Shown one piece after another: positions 16,897 to 26,585 of a stretch of DNA of 64,000 nt; position 1 is the stretch's first letter; each line of letters begins with the position of its first letter. This stretch comes from Bradyrhizobium sp. CCBAU 53421 (GTDB lineage Bacteria > Pseudomonadota > Alphaproteobacteria > Rhizobiales > Xanthobacteraceae). The stretch covers positions 2,232,001-2,296,000 of the forward strand of contig NZ_CP030047.1 of NCBI RefSeq assembly GCF_015291625.1. Reading direction: 5' to 3'. The translations under genes were made by a program, and so were the position numbers. A model generated the notes under the pieces. That model was given only the letters and a program-made list of their open reading frames with translations. It was not told the DNA's origin and did no database searches.

Positions 16897-18093
16897 ATGG
16901 CCCAAGAAAATCTCGCCCGAAAGATCGACGACGACGTCTATGCAAGACTCGACGCCGCGATCGACGCCACCGTAAAGGTGAACGCCGATCGCAACGACAA
17001 GGAGAGCCGGTTTCCGCGCGAGAATCTGCGTGCGCTGTCGGAGGCCGGATGGACCGGTGTGCTGAACGAGGTGCAGCATGGCGGGCTCGGCCTCGCTCAC
17101 GTCGACTTCGCCGAAGCCGCCTATCGCATCGGGCAAGCCGATGCCTCGACCGGCCTCGTCTATGTGATGCATGTCGGCGCGGCCCAAACTATCAATCTGT
17201 TCGGCAGCGCCGACCAGAAGGAGCGCTGGCTCAAATCCAACAATGGCGGCCTGCTCGGCACCTATTCGACCAGCGAGCGCGCCACCGGCGGGCACTGGTG
17301 GTTCAATCTCTCGGAAGCCTCGCGCGACGGCGAGGATTATCTGGTCAATGCCGAGAAGTCGTTCACGACCAGCTCGGGCCAAGCCGATTACTATGTGGTG
17401 CAGACGCGCACGCCCGGCGCAAAGGACCAGGCCGATATCGTGTTCTTCATCGTCGACGGCAAGGCCGAAGGGATCGAATCACGGCCTTGGGATGCGCTCG
17501 GCGTGCGGGCCAATCATTCAGGCCCGATCCGCTACAGCAATGTGCGGGTGCCACGACACGACCGGCTCGGCGGCGAGGGGCAGGGCAAGGAAATCATCTA
17601 TGACGGCGTGTCGCCGGTCTACCTGATCGGACTCGGCGCGGTCTGGGAAGGCGTGGCGCGCGGAGCGCTGAACGCGGCGGTGGCGCACACCACGAGCTTC
17701 GTGCACAAGGATCGGAATAAGAGCCTATCGGATTACCAGGCGATCCGGCAGGAGCTAGGCGCCGCTAAGGTGCTCGTCGAGACCTTGCGGCCGTGGCGCA
17801 ACGAGCTCGCGGCGCGACTCGACGTGCTGTGGCGCGCCGGCAGGCCGCAGAGCGAGATCCTGATTCCGCTGACCGAATTCAAGGTCCACGCCGCCGAGGT
17901 CGCCAACAAGGTCGCGGCCACCGCGCTGACGGTGACCGGCGGCTATGGCTACCATCGGGGTCCGATCGAGCGATCCTATCGAGACGCGCGCGCAGCGATC
18001 GCGATGGGCCCGTCGAATGTGATCGCACGGGACTGGATCGGCAAGGCGCTGGTCGGCCTACCATTGGAGCTGTTCTACGAAGGCGGTGAGTAA
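16897..18093 (+). CDS. acyl-CoA-dehydrogenase-like flavoprotein (possible sulfur-acquisition monooxygenase)
   Basis: 398 residues of the acyl-CoA dehydrogenase superfamily: an N-terminal helical domain (RFPRENLRALSEAGWTGV), the FAD-facing STSERATGG and AEKSFTTSSGQADYYVV blocks in the middle domain, and a C-terminal helical domain ending GGYGYHRGPIERSYRDARAAIAMGPSN. The usual catalytic Glu motif (YEGT) is replaced by GPSN, as in the SfnB/DszC-like branch that uses reduced flavin and oxygen. Its place at the end of the sfnG-ABC run fits oxidation of an imported organosulfur compound. AGGAGA is 7 bases before ATG 16897. Confidence 0.7.
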   Translation: MAQENLARKIDDDVYARLDAAIDATVKVNADRNDKESRFPRENLRALSEAGWTGVLNEVQHGGLGLAHVDFAEAAYRIGQADASTGLVYVMHVGAAQTINLFGSADQKERWLKSNNGGLLGTYSTSERATGGHWWFNLSEASRDGEDYLVNAEKSFTTSSGQADYYVVQTRTPGAKDQADIVFFIVDGKAEGIESRPWDALGVRANHSGPIRYSNVRVPRHDRLGGEGQGKEIIYDGVSPVYLIGLGAVWEGVARGALNAAVAHTTSFVHKDRNKSLSDYQAIRQELGAAKVLVETLRPWRNELAARLDVLWRAGRPQSEILIPLTEFKVHAAEVANKVAATALTVTGGYGYHRGPIERSYRDARAAIAMGPSNVIARDWIGKALVGLPLELFYEGGE

Positions 18094-18881
18094 GGCCTCA
18101 CGGCCTCTACTCCATAGGCCGCGGATGACCGTCCACTACGTCGGTAGTTGACCGCGAACCGCGAATTTGTACAAGCTTAGGGGCCCTTCAGAAGTCGTTG
18201 GCAGTCTTTGGCTCGCTCGATCAACTTTGCAGCAAGGTGCTGGATAACGGCGTTATCTAGCCCTTCCGCTTGCGCGGTAGGGAGTGGGGTAGCACCAACA
18301 GCATTGCTTGTTTTAAAGATCGGAAAGAGTGCTGGATATCTGCAATACAGGCCATCGGAGCCAAGCAGATTGGAAGGATGCGCAGCCTGTTCTGATGGCC
18401 GATAGCTGCTCAGCGGTTACTCCTCGACGAAGGACTGATCGGTAGGCCACTTATGAATCATTGAAAAATTGATTCGGGAATCCTGATAAGAAATCCAGCA
18501 ATCTGCCAAAGTAGTGCTAGTCACGTGAATCTAAAGTTCACCACATAAAGTCTGGTGAGCTTTGTGGCAGAAGCGTTTAACGGAAGCCAAAATCTGGTTG
18601 GCAGACTTTAGTCCATTTGAAGTGCTTCGGGTTTTTGTTGTGCAGCTTGCGTGGCGTCAAGACTGATGCGGAGTACGCCTCCGATGCCCTGTCCAGCATC
18701 AGATCTCCTGTCGTCCTGATCGGGTACAATCTCAGTTACAAAAAATTCAGCGTTGTCTTTCGTAGCCGAGTCTTTTCTGCCACTTCCTGACGCTCGCTAG
18801 GGCCCTCCCTACTGCTCCTTTGCTTCCATTGACGTTGAATGCGGGGCGCCTCAGGGTAGCTCCTTCGATTATGGAGGAGAC
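18094..18881. other. no gene seen; probable left part of second decayed element
   Basis: 788 bases clearly lower in GC than the sulfur operon. Only short frames without ribosome sites. I find no tRNA piece that could be the left attachment site. Confidence 0.4.
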
Positions 18882-19187
18882 GTGATCTTGATACGGCGTG
18901 GTCAGGACCTCGAAAGCAGTGTCCAAGTTGAACGTAGTGCAGCCGCAGATATGCCGGTGCCCAGCCATCTGCGTCGCCTCCCGTTTGCGCAGCGGGTGAC
19001 CTGCACTGTCGCGGAGGCCTGTGAAGCGACAGGTCTCGGGCGGACCAAGATCTATGAACTAATCGGAGATGGTCGAGTTGCCACGACGACGGTCGGTCGC
19101 CGTCGTCTAGTCATTGTGCAATCTCTGTTGGCTCTGGTTGGTGTCAATGCCAAACCAGCCGACCCTGGACAGGTTCGCGGCTCCTGA
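18882..19187 (+). CDS. excisionase-family helix-turn-helix protein
   Basis: 101 residues; the central block TVAEACEATGLGRTKIYELIGDGRVATTTVGRRRLVI is the MerR-like HTH of the excisionase/DNA-binding family (HTH_17), with GRTKIYELI as recognition helix and a basic wing. GTG at 18882 has an excellent GGAGGAGAC ribosome site. It faces the integrase gene and probably directs excision or regulates it. Confidence 0.7.
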   Translation: MILIRRGQDLESSVQVERSAAADMPVPSHLRRLPFAQRVTCTVAEACEATGLGRTKIYELIGDGRVATTTVGRRRLVIVQSLLALVGVNAKPADPGQVRGS

Positions 19188-19348
19188 GACAGCTGACGAT
19201 GGCACGGCTACCATATCGATCGTGAATTGGCTCTTACCTTGGTTGTCGCCTCAGCCCGGTAAAGCCCCGAGTCTGGAAGCCTGATACTATCAGTCGTGTG
19301 GTGGAAGCCACTATAGAGTGTGCTTTTGCAGTAAGCGCCTCTTATTGA

Positions 19349-20725
19349 TCATCCGAGCCCAACCGAATTTTCGCCGTGGCGCGGGACCAGGGAGACAACT
19401 GCCGCCCGAGCGAGATCTTCCAACGCCGTTGAGATATATTTAGCGTAATGCCGCTCAATCATTTTCACGGAAGTGTTGTGCAGCTTCGCAACGTGTTGAA
19501 TAGGCAGGCGGTTTCGCAATCCGCGAACGATGCTGGAATGTCGCAACGCATAAGGAATGGCTTCTGGTAGCGCGGCGCGATCTCGGATGGCGTGCCATGG
19601 ACGAGTAAGTTCTGCCGTCTTCCATGGACCGCGTTTTGACTTTCTCCAAACGATGCTGCCGGCCTCCTGCTCGTAGCTCCATCGCTCGAACAACGGCGCC
19701 TCTTTTGGGCGATCCAATATGGCTGGCAACAGGACTTGGATGACATCTTCGCCCACCGGAACTGGAACGGAGCCACCGTTGCCACCACGCCCCTTGTATG
19801 AACCTGGCACCATCAAGCGCTGCTCGTCCCATTGTGCATCACTGACGCGCATCCGTCTTGCCTGTGCAAATCGCGCACCCGTGGCTGCAAGGCACACGAC
19901 AATGCGATGTAGGTCGCCTTCGAATCTCTGCTCATCGTCGATCTCGCGCGCGGCCCGAAGTAGGGTGCAGATTTGCGCATCCGTAAGGACTTGGTTGTCT
20001 CGAGCGACTGATGACTCATCATCATCATCGATGCGCTCAGCTTTAAATCCGTCTTTCACAATCGAAGGGAACGTTGGGTTCAGCTTCTTTTGCTCCGCCG
20101 ACAGGCGGGGCCATGCTGCATTCAGCCCGGCCTTCAGATCATTTATGAGCCGCTGTTTTGTCGTGGCCTTCAATTCGACAGGAAGATCCTCGCGCCACGT
20201 CAAAAGATCATCTTCCCGTAGCGCGTGCAGATGCACTGCGGCGAGAGAGGCGGCCTCAACGGCTTCCTGGCTACCACGCTCCTCTTGACCAAGAACATAA
20301 CGCCGCAAGCGGTGACCAGCATCGGATCGAACCTCGCGACCGGCCCGTCGGCTATCACGGGCATTACGTTCCCTGATGTACGTCTCTACAGCCGTACGCA
20401 CGGTGGGTGCCGGTCCGGCCGCTTGGGCCGCCGCTTCTATTCTGAACCGGGTGACGTGTTCCCGCGCTTGGGCCGCCGCCAGCTCGAAAGTCAGCGTGCC
20501 TTCGGCAAGTTTGTCGTTGACGTCGTTGGCGATGCCGACCGGCGCCTGCTTGTAGTTGGCTCCGTCATGGTGATTGCGCCAGCGCACGAGCCAAACGCCG
20601 CTCCGCTTGCCCTTGCGGTAGCCAAGATGCGCCTCGGCATCGAGGCGGCGCCAATGCACGCCAAGCTCCAGTCTGGAGCGGGCCTTGGCAGTCGTGATCT
20701 GAGCCTCAGTGAGTGTCTTTGTCAT
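19349..20725 (-). CDS. tyrosine-recombinase integrase
   Basis: About 458 residues from ATG 20725 (MTKTLTEAQ). The N-terminal half is the arm- and core-binding region; the catalytic domain shows LAATGARFAQARRM (first Arg), YALRHSSIVRGL (H-x-x-R type box) and MIERHYAKYI with the nucleophilic Tyr. It lies 140 bp from a 3' fragment of tRNA-Glu(CTC), which should be its attachment site. It is a different lineage from the integrase at 7772. Confidence 0.88.
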   Translation of the reverse strand: MTKTLTEAQITTAKARSRLELGVHWRRLDAEAHLGYRKGKRSGVWLVRWRNHHDGANYKQAPVGIANDVNDKLAEGTLTFELAAAQAREHVTRFRIEAAAQAAGPAPTVRTAVETYIRERNARDSRRAGREVRSDAGHRLRRYVLGQEERGSQEAVEAASLAAVHLHALREDDLLTWREDLPVELKATTKQRLINDLKAGLNAAWPRLSAEQKKLNPTFPSIVKDGFKAERIDDDDESSVARDNQVLTDAQICTLLRAAREIDDEQRFEGDLHRIVVCLAATGARFAQARRMRVSDAQWDEQRLMVPGSYKGRGGNGGSVPVPVGEDVIQVLLPAILDRPKEAPLFERWSYEQEAGSIVWRKSKRGPWKTAELTRPWHAIRDRAALPEAIPYALRHSSIVRGLRNRLPIQHVAKLHNTSVKMIERHYAKYISTALEDLARAAVVSLVPRHGENSVGLG

Positions 20726-20865
20726 AGTATACGACCCCCGGAGTCGTCGAATATCCGTCGAATAAGCATCGGCGTACAAGGCCGAACAGCGAAGAACGGC
20801 TTTTAGCTAAGTTATTGACAAGGCTAGATTATGACGAACGAGTGCGGACGTGGCCGGGGAGAGTT

Positions 20866-20916
20866 TTCAGCCCTCTCAAGGCTGAAACAGGGGTTCGATT
20901 CCCCTAGGGAGCGCCA
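20866..20916 (+). other. attachment-site relic: 3' part of tRNA-Glu(CTC)
   Basis: Anticodon arm CAGCC-CTCTCAA-GGCTG (anticodon CTC), T-arm AGGGG-TTCGATT-CCCCT and acceptor strand AGGGAGC-GCCA are all present, but the 5' half (GCTCCCT acceptor strand, D-arm) is missing upstream. This is what an integrase leaves when it recombines in a tRNA anticodon arm and restores the gene at the other end. The restored tRNA is not in the window to the left. Confidence 0.8.
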
Positions 20917-21341
20917 AATCTCGGTCCGGAACGGTTCGATCCGGCATTTCTGGCTGAGCGGTTCGCCTGCCCATCGCGGCTCCCGGTGCCTTGGCCCCTC
21001 GATCTCTCCCAGCCAAATCAAAGTCCGCGATTGCGCCGTGCTGACGCGGCGAACGGCAAACTGCCGCGGCCTCGTCACGAGCCGCTCTGGTCTGAGTGAA
21101 GGTCGTGGATGCATGTGACGGGCGGTGCGGCTGGTCGCATCTCCGGATCTAGCGAATGACCACCACGCAGTTCGCTTCGGCATTCCGATCGCGTCACAGG
21201 CGTCTCATTCGCGCAGGTTGTGTTTATGTAAAATTCTCTTTTGGGTGGTTGTTTGCGGAATTTCGCGCTAAGCTCGTTTTCCATTCTCCGGCTGAAAATG
21301 TTCATCCGGAAACCAGTCAATTTTATCCGAGGAGAATTGCC
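20917..21341. other. no gene seen
   Basis: 425 bases between the att relic and the next gene with only short frames of poor coding quality. It may contain the promoter of the gene at 21342. Confidence 0.4.
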
Positions 21342-21716
21342 GTGGACGTGAAAGAGGCGCACGCGAATTTTGAAGCCTTGGGGCCGGGGACGCTGGTCGT
21401 CGACATGACGCTCGTCGATGGCAGCAAATGGAAGGGACGCTTCTTCGTCACACCGGCGGTTCGGGCCGGTCTATCCAGCCCGGTCTTCGCTGGCGCCGCT
21501 TTTGAGGCTGATCGCCTGAAAGGGAGCAGCCTTGTCGAAATCGTTTCGATCGTCGCGTTGGGGATTGGCCCGAACGGACCTGTGTCCTTTACTTTTTCCG
21601 ATGGCAGGGACCAACCTGGCCGGCCGGCCGCGCGCATCGGCGGCTTCGAGATCTTCAGCGACGGCGAGGGGGTTGTCGCCGCCGCGGGAGGTGGGACCTG
21701 GGAGCGCATCGCCTGA
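21342..21716 (+). CDS. hypothetical protein
   Basis: 124 residues starting at a GTG (VDVKEAHANFEALGPG) behind GAGGAG; the longer frame has no ribosome site. Mostly short beta strands with a Gly/Ala-rich C-terminus (VVAAAGGGTWERIA). No signal peptide or membrane segment. I do not recognise the family. Confidence 0.55.
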   Translation: MDVKEAHANFEALGPGTLVVDMTLVDGSKWKGRFFVTPAVRAGLSSPVFAGAAFEADRLKGSSLVEIVSIVALGIGPNGPVSFTFSDGRDQPGRPAARIGGFEIFSDGEGVVAAAGGGTWERIA

Positions 21717-21773
21717 TCGAGGCGGATGCTTTGGCATCCCGCTAAGCAGAAAGCGCGAGCGCGTCGCGCGTCC

Positions 21774-23069
21774 TCACGCCGCGGCGAGCACCGGTTGCGC
21801 CGGCCGTCTCGTGATCATCAGTGACAGCACGGCAGCCATGATGCCGGTCAGGCCTGCGATCATGAAGGCCTGCAGATAATCGCCCTGCGCCGAACGCAGG
21901 AAGCCAGCGAAGAACGCGGCGCAGGCGGCGCCGAGCTGATGGCCTGCCACCACCCAGCCGAACACCAGCGGTGCATTCTTGTCGCCGAACGCCTCGTTGG
22001 CGATGCGCACGGTCGGCGGCACGGTCGCGATCCAGTCGAGACCATAGAACACCGCGAACACCGACAGGCTCACCAGCGAGAAATCCGAGTAGGGCAGATA
22101 GATCAGCGACAGGCCGCGCAGCCCGTAATACAGGAACAGCAGCTTGCGCGGATCGAACCGATCGGTGAGCCAGCCCGACAGCGTGGTGCCGAACAGGTCG
22201 AAGAATCCCATCAGCGCCAGCAGGCTCGCCGCCTGCACCTCGACGATGCCATGGTCGCCGCAGAACGCGATCAGATGGGTGCCGACCAGGCCGTTGGTGG
22301 TGAAGCCGCAGATGAAGAAGGTGGCGAACAGGAACCAGAATGCCCGCGTCTTCGCCGCGCGCACGAGGTTGCTGATGGCGGCGACGAACGGATTGCCTTG
22401 CGCCGGCGGCGCGACATGATCGTCGTGGTGGCTGCCGTACGAGCGCAGGCCGACCGCGGCGGGCCGCTCGGGCACCAGGAAATACACGAGAGGGATCAGC
22501 GCCGCGCAGCATGCGGCCACCGTCAGCACCACCGGCTTCCAGCCGCCCCATGCGACCAGCGCCGCAAGGCCCGGCATGAAGATCAGGGTGCCGGTCGCGG
22601 TCGACGCCGTCAGCAGCCCCATGACGAGGCCGCGATTGGTGGTGAACCAGCGATTGACGATGGTGGCGCCGAGCACGTTGGCGACCGCGCCCGAGCCGAT
22701 GCCGGAGAGCAGTCCCCAGCTCATGAACAATTGCCACGGCGCGGTCATGAAATAGCTCGCGCCGGTCGATGCCGACATCAGCACCAGCGCGCCCAGCACC
22801 GTGCGGCGGATGCCGAAGCGCTGCATCACGGCCGCGGCGAACGGGCCGGCGAGGCCATAGAGGAAGATGCCGACTGCGGCGGATGACGAGATCACGCCGA
22901 CGTCCCAGCCGAACGCCTGCTGCAGCGGCAGCATCAGGACGCCCGGCGTCGCGCGCAGGCCGGCGGAGGCGAGCAGCGCGAGGAAGATCACGGCGACGAC
23001 GACGAAGGCGTAGTTCTGGCCGAACGGCCGTTTCGAGGTGGAGGCGGCTTGAATGGATGGGTCTGGCAT
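21774..23069 (-). CDS. MFS transporter
   Basis: 431 residues with 12 predicted membrane segments and a cytoplasmic N-terminus. The loop after TM2 (MQRFGIRRTVLG) and its repeat (TDRFDPRKLL) carry the MFS basic loop motif. The family resembles the monocarboxylate/oxalate-formate antiporter-like carriers with SGIGSGAVANVLGATIVNRWF. It diverges from a TetR-family gene with a strong palindrome between them, so it is probably induced by its own substrate. The substrate is unknown. Confidence 0.85.
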   Translation of the reverse strand: MPDPSIQAASTSKRPFGQNYAFVVVAVIFLALLASAGLRATPGVLMLPLQQAFGWDVGVISSSAAVGIFLYGLAGPFAAAVMQRFGIRRTVLGALVLMSASTGASYFMTAPWQLFMSWGLLSGIGSGAVANVLGATIVNRWFTTNRGLVMGLLTASTATGTLIFMPGLAALVAWGGWKPVVLTVAACCAALIPLVYFLVPERPAAVGLRSYGSHHDDHVAPPAQGNPFVAAISNLVRAAKTRAFWFLFATFFICGFTTNGLVGTHLIAFCGDHGIVEVQAASLLALMGFFDLFGTTLSGWLTDRFDPRKLLFLYYGLRGLSLIYLPYSDFSLVSLSVFAVFYGLDWIATVPPTVRIANEAFGDKNAPLVFGWVVAGHQLGAACAAFFAGFLRSAQGDYLQAFMIAGLTGIMAAVLSLMITRRPAQPVLAAA

Positions 23070-23070
23070 G

Positions 23071-23121
23071 TTACTTACCGGTACGTATTGCGATGCGTCG
23101 TGTATACGTACCGGTCAGTAA
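23071..23121. promoter_or_regulatory. TetR-type operator between MFS and regulator genes
   Basis: TTACTTACCGGTACGTAT (23071-23088) and ATACGTACCGGTCAGTAA (23104-23121) form an inverted repeat with 17 of 18 positions matching, spaced by 15 bp. Each arm contains ACCGGT. It touches the MFS start codon and lies 33 bp before the TetR start, so binding would repress both. Confidence 0.8.
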
Positions 23122-23153
23122 CATTGTCAAGCGGGCCGCGCGGGAGGATTCGA

Positions 23154-23756
23154 ATGGCTGCCATGAAGAAAACCGTCGAGCCGGCCGCGGAGCGTCCGGC
23201 CCGTGCCGCCGACCGGATCCGCGCCTCCGCGGCCGAGCTGTTCTATCGCGAGGGCATCCGCGCCGTCGGCGTCGACGAGGTGGTGGACCGGGCCGGCGTC
23301 ACCAAGCCGAGCCTCTATCGCAGCTTCGCCTCCAAGGACGATCTCGCCGCCGCCTATATGCGCGACTATGAGGCGAACTTCTGGGAGAGTTTCGAGAAGC
23401 CCGGCGGAAAATCATACAGCGATCCGCGCGAGCACGTGCTCGCCTATATCAGGGTGTTGTCGCCGCGCGCCGTGGCCGAAGGCTATCGCGGCTGCGGGCT
23501 GAGCAACGCCACCGTGGAATATCCGTCGCGCGACAATCCGGCGCGGCAGGTCGCCGAAGCGCACAAGAAGCGGTTCCGCAAGCGGCTGCGCGAGCTCGCA
23601 GCCGGCATGGGCGCGCGTCACCCCGCGGTGCTCGGCGATGCCCTGCTGCTCTTGATCGAAGGTATCTACGTCACCGGCCAGCAGTCGGAGGAGGGGCCGG
23701 CGCAGTCGGCGCTGACGGTGGCCAAGCTCCTGATCGATGCGAGCGTGGCGAAGTGA
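23154..23756 (+). CDS. TetR/AcrR-family regulator
   Basis: 200 residues from ATG 23154 (GGGAGG upstream). The N-terminal HTH is ADRIRASAAELFYREGIRAVGVDEVVDRAGVTKPSLYRSFASKDDLAAAYM, with GVTKPSLYRSF as recognition helix. The C-terminal ligand domain contains YRGCGLSNATVEYP, with a Cys often seen in the YcdC-like branch that senses electrophiles. It is divergent from the MFS gene and likely represses it through the palindrome at 23071-23121. Confidence 0.9.
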   Translation: MAAMKKTVEPAAERPARAADRIRASAAELFYREGIRAVGVDEVVDRAGVTKPSLYRSFASKDDLAAAYMRDYEANFWESFEKPGGKSYSDPREHVLAYIRVLSPRAVAEGYRGCGLSNATVEYPSRDNPARQVAEAHKKRFRKRLRELAAGMGARHPAVLGDALLLLIEGIYVTGQQSEEGPAQSALTVAKLLIDASVAK

Positions 23757-23892
23757 GGCATTTGCGCGTCCGATGACCAGCGGCCGGGCCCACAGAAGGC
23801 CCGCGCGCGCGGTCGGCGAACCCCGCTCCCATATATGTAGACTTGAGATTTTAAGTCTGGTACCCCACGCCAAACTGGTGTGGACCGAGCGT

Positions 23893-24321
23893 ATGTGGAA
23901 GCCGCTATTCGCCTGCCTGATGACGTTTTTCGTCTCTCTTCCAATGTCTGTCGCCACCGCTCAGACGACCAAAGCGCTCGACGTTGCGCGGAGCAATATC
24001 GTCGCCGCGCCGCGCGGCGAACGATTGCTGATGCTTCTGAACCTGCAGCCGGATCGCGACAAGCTGCGCGCGCTGTCCGCAGATGAAGTCAATTCGACCT
24101 TGGTCGAGACGGGCAAGCGCTATGCCACCGAGATGTTGAGCGACGAGCGCTATAAGAGCTACGCGACCGTCGAGGTGATCTTCGCGTTCGTGACCAGCAT
24201 GGATGAATACGCGCGGCCCAATTACGGGGGGATGGTCAAGATCGGAACGGTGTCCTTCAAGCGGGAAGGGGCCGAGATCAGCGTGACCGCGAACAACCTC
24301 GACCCGAAGACCATCCGCTAA
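23893..24321 (+). CDS. small exported protein, unknown function
   Basis: 142 residues from ATG 23893, with a signal peptide (MWKPLFACLMTFFVSLPMSVATAQ) cleaved near ATAQ. The mature part is helical and charged (LLMLLNLQPDRDKLRALSADEVNSTLVETGKRY) with a beta-rich end. No family recognised. It lies 24 bp before the SGNH gene, on the same strand, and may share its transcript. Confidence 0.55.
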   Translation: MWKPLFACLMTFFVSLPMSVATAQTTKALDVARSNIVAAPRGERLLMLLNLQPDRDKLRALSADEVNSTLVETGKRYATEMLSDERYKSYATVEVIFAFVTSMDEYARPNYGGMVKIGTVSFKREGAEISVTANNLDPKTIR

Positions 24322-24344
24322 TTCAATCTCAAAGGACCGGTTAA

Positions 24345-26585
24345 TTGGCGGAGCTCCCATCCAGAAGGTTGCGCTCACGGAAGGCGCTGACGGTCATCGT
24401 TCTGCTGGTCGCTGCGGCCGCTGCCGCCGCGGTCATCGGTCCGCGCGTCGCCCCGAAGCTGCGCTACTATGTAGGCATCCTGAAGGCGATGCCAGGGGAG
24501 CAGTTGCGGCAGTCTGCCGTCCTCGCCAACCTCCAGGCCGAGCATGCCAAGCAGAGCTCCGAACTGGCCGCCATTCAAGCAGCGCAGTCAGAACAAACCG
24601 CGGAGATCAGGGACGAGATCCTTGACCTTCAAGATCGTCTTTCAGATCTGAAGACGGATACCGCAGGCGCCGCATCGGCGAATTCCGTGCAGGGAAGCGC
24701 GGCTCAGCTCGGTGAATGGGCATTCCTGAACGACATCGATGTCTATCAGAAGGCCGGCCTCCTCGAGGTCTACGGCGGCACGCTGACGCAAAAGCGGACC
24801 GGGCCGATCGGCGTGACATCCGCGGTCCTGACCACGAACGCGCGCAAGTCGTGGCTGGCCTGGTCGCCGGACTACACCCCTGCGATCAACGCCAGGCAGA
24901 TCGAGCTCGAGCTTGACGGCGATACGATCCGGGCCGGAACCCTCACGGTCGGACTGATCCTCGATGATTACTCGTTCACCGGATGGTCGCTGCGCCTCGG
25001 TCCGGATATGCCGGTGGATCCCGCCCTCAAGCCGGCGGATGTTCCGTCCGATCTCGCCGAAGCCGTCGCGAAGGCCGGCACGCTCAAGCAACTCCGGGGC
25101 GCCGGCAGCCGCCGCTACGTCGCGACCTTGCCAAGATCGCTGAAGGCAGCGCTCGCCGGCGGTTCGGGACGCAGCGTCAAATCATGGGTCGTCATTCTGG
25201 ATGGCGCGGGGCCGGGCGAACTGGCAATTCGACGCCTCGCCTTGACCGCATCGGATGCCGCAGCATCCGGCGCCGCGGCCTCGACTATCTCCGGCAAGGT
25301 CGTCGGTGGATCGGCCACCGCGGGCAAGCGCATCGAACTCGTCCTTGAAGACAACCAGACGCGATCGACCGAGCTCGGGCTCGATGGAAGCTTTGCATTT
25401 TCGGATGTCCCGACGCGCCTTGCGGCATCGTTGCGGTATCGGTTCGAAGATCAGGACTATTATGCGTCGCTCGGGCGCTGGTTTCGCCCGCTGGCCGGTG
25501 CGATGGTCGTCGATGTTCCGGTCCGCCCGGAGTTCGACAATCCCGGCCGCAAGGAACCGAACGCCGCGGAGACGGACATCAAGTCCGAGTTCGACACTGA
25601 CGACCAGAAAAATCTGACCGTCTTCCGATACGCCAAGCACCGCCGTACGGTATGGCCGGGCGGCCCGGGATATCCCCGCGAGTTTGCCGGCCGGGCCTTC
25701 GCCAACAATTTCGGACACCTCGACCGCGATCGCGCAATCGACAACCGCGACCGCTGCCTGCGCATCGGCGCGGTCGGCGGCAGCACCTTCGTCGCATTGC
25801 AGGTCAAGGCCACCGAGAAGTTCAACGTGGTGCTGGAAAGCGAGCTCGGACGGCGCCTCGGTCGCTGCGTCGAGGTCATTTCCGCCGGGCGCGACAATGG
25901 CGATCTTGCGGCCAACTACCGGGCGATCCGCGACTACATCATGAAATTCAGCCCCGACGTCGTTCTGATCGAACAGATGAGCGGGCTTGCCACCCAGATG
26001 GACGCGAGGATCCTGAAGAGCACGCTCGGATGGAGCTACGAGCACAACGTGCTCGACGACTTCTATTTCGATGCCAAAGGCGCGTTGACGTTCCGGCCAT
26101 GGGATCCGAGCTGGGCGCTCGACGCCGTCGCTCCGACCAACGAGCCGCTGATCAAGGGCCTCGGCATCTTCGATAGCTTCAGCATTCCCTATGCGGATTT
26201 CGCGCCGGAGGCCAAGGCGTCGTTCGATCTGTTCGCGGCGGTCGCCAGGAAGCTGAAGAGCGATTATCCCAACACGCGGTTCGTCCTGGCGAGCGGTCAT
26301 GACCAGGCCGTCTGCCATGGCAGCAACAGCTGCGACGGCAAGTTCGCGATGCCGGATGGCCGCACCGTGCGCGTGGGAACCGCGCAATTGCTCGAGAACT
26401 TCGCCAGGCTGTGCGAGCAGGCGTCGATCGACTGCGTGCAGCCCCCGGTGCCGCCGGCGGAACAGCGCCTGACCTATCAGCACGATGCGCATTATTCGGT
26501 GCGCGGACATCAGTGGCTGGCGCGTCATTTCGCCGACCAGCTCGCCGCGATGCTGTCCAGGCCGGCTCTCGGAAGCGGCAAATGA
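24345..26585 (+). CDS. membrane-anchored SGNH-hydrolase-like protein (envelope/polysaccharide modification)
   Basis: 746 residues. One N-terminal membrane anchor (TVIVLLVAAAAAAAVIGP, about 16-33), a coiled coil (about 60-105), a beta region with a carboxypeptidase-regulatory-like fold (SGKVVGGSATAGKRIELVLEDNQ), and a C-terminal SGNH domain. The SGNH block I is GAVGGSTFVALQ with the Ser at about 480; the DxxH block is HDAHYSVRGHQ near 713, giving the catalytic Asp-His. This is the layout of periplasmic acyl-ester transferases/esterases acting on polysaccharide. TTG start at 24345 behind AAAGGA. Its ATGA overlap with the next gene couples the two. Confidence 0.7.
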   Translation: MAELPSRRLRSRKALTVIVLLVAAAAAAAVIGPRVAPKLRYYVGILKAMPGEQLRQSAVLANLQAEHAKQSSELAAIQAAQSEQTAEIRDEILDLQDRLSDLKTDTAGAASANSVQGSAAQLGEWAFLNDIDVYQKAGLLEVYGGTLTQKRTGPIGVTSAVLTTNARKSWLAWSPDYTPAINARQIELELDGDTIRAGTLTVGLILDDYSFTGWSLRLGPDMPVDPALKPADVPSDLAEAVAKAGTLKQLRGAGSRRYVATLPRSLKAALAGGSGRSVKSWVVILDGAGPGELAIRRLALTASDAAASGAAASTISGKVVGGSATAGKRIELVLEDNQTRSTELGLDGSFAFSDVPTRLAASLRYRFEDQDYYASLGRWFRPLAGAMVVDVPVRPEFDNPGRKEPNAAETDIKSEFDTDDQKNLTVFRYAKHRRTVWPGGPGYPREFAGRAFANNFGHLDRDRAIDNRDRCLRIGAVGGSTFVALQVKATEKFNVVLESELGRRLGRCVEVISAGRDNGDLAANYRAIRDYIMKFSPDVVLIEQMSGLATQMDARILKSTLGWSYEHNVLDDFYFDAKGALTFRPWDPSWALDAVAPTNEPLIKGLGIFDSFSIPYADFAPEAKASFDLFAAVARKLKSDYPNTRFVLASGHDQAVCHGSNSCDGKFAMPDGRTVRVGTAQLLENFARLCEQASIDCVQPPVPPAEQRLTYQHDAHYSVRGHQWLARHFADQLAAMLSRPALGSGK

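Noticed and set aside
18747..18968. 73-codon minus-strand frame before the HTH gene
   Set aside because: No recognisable product; overlaps the start of a better gene.
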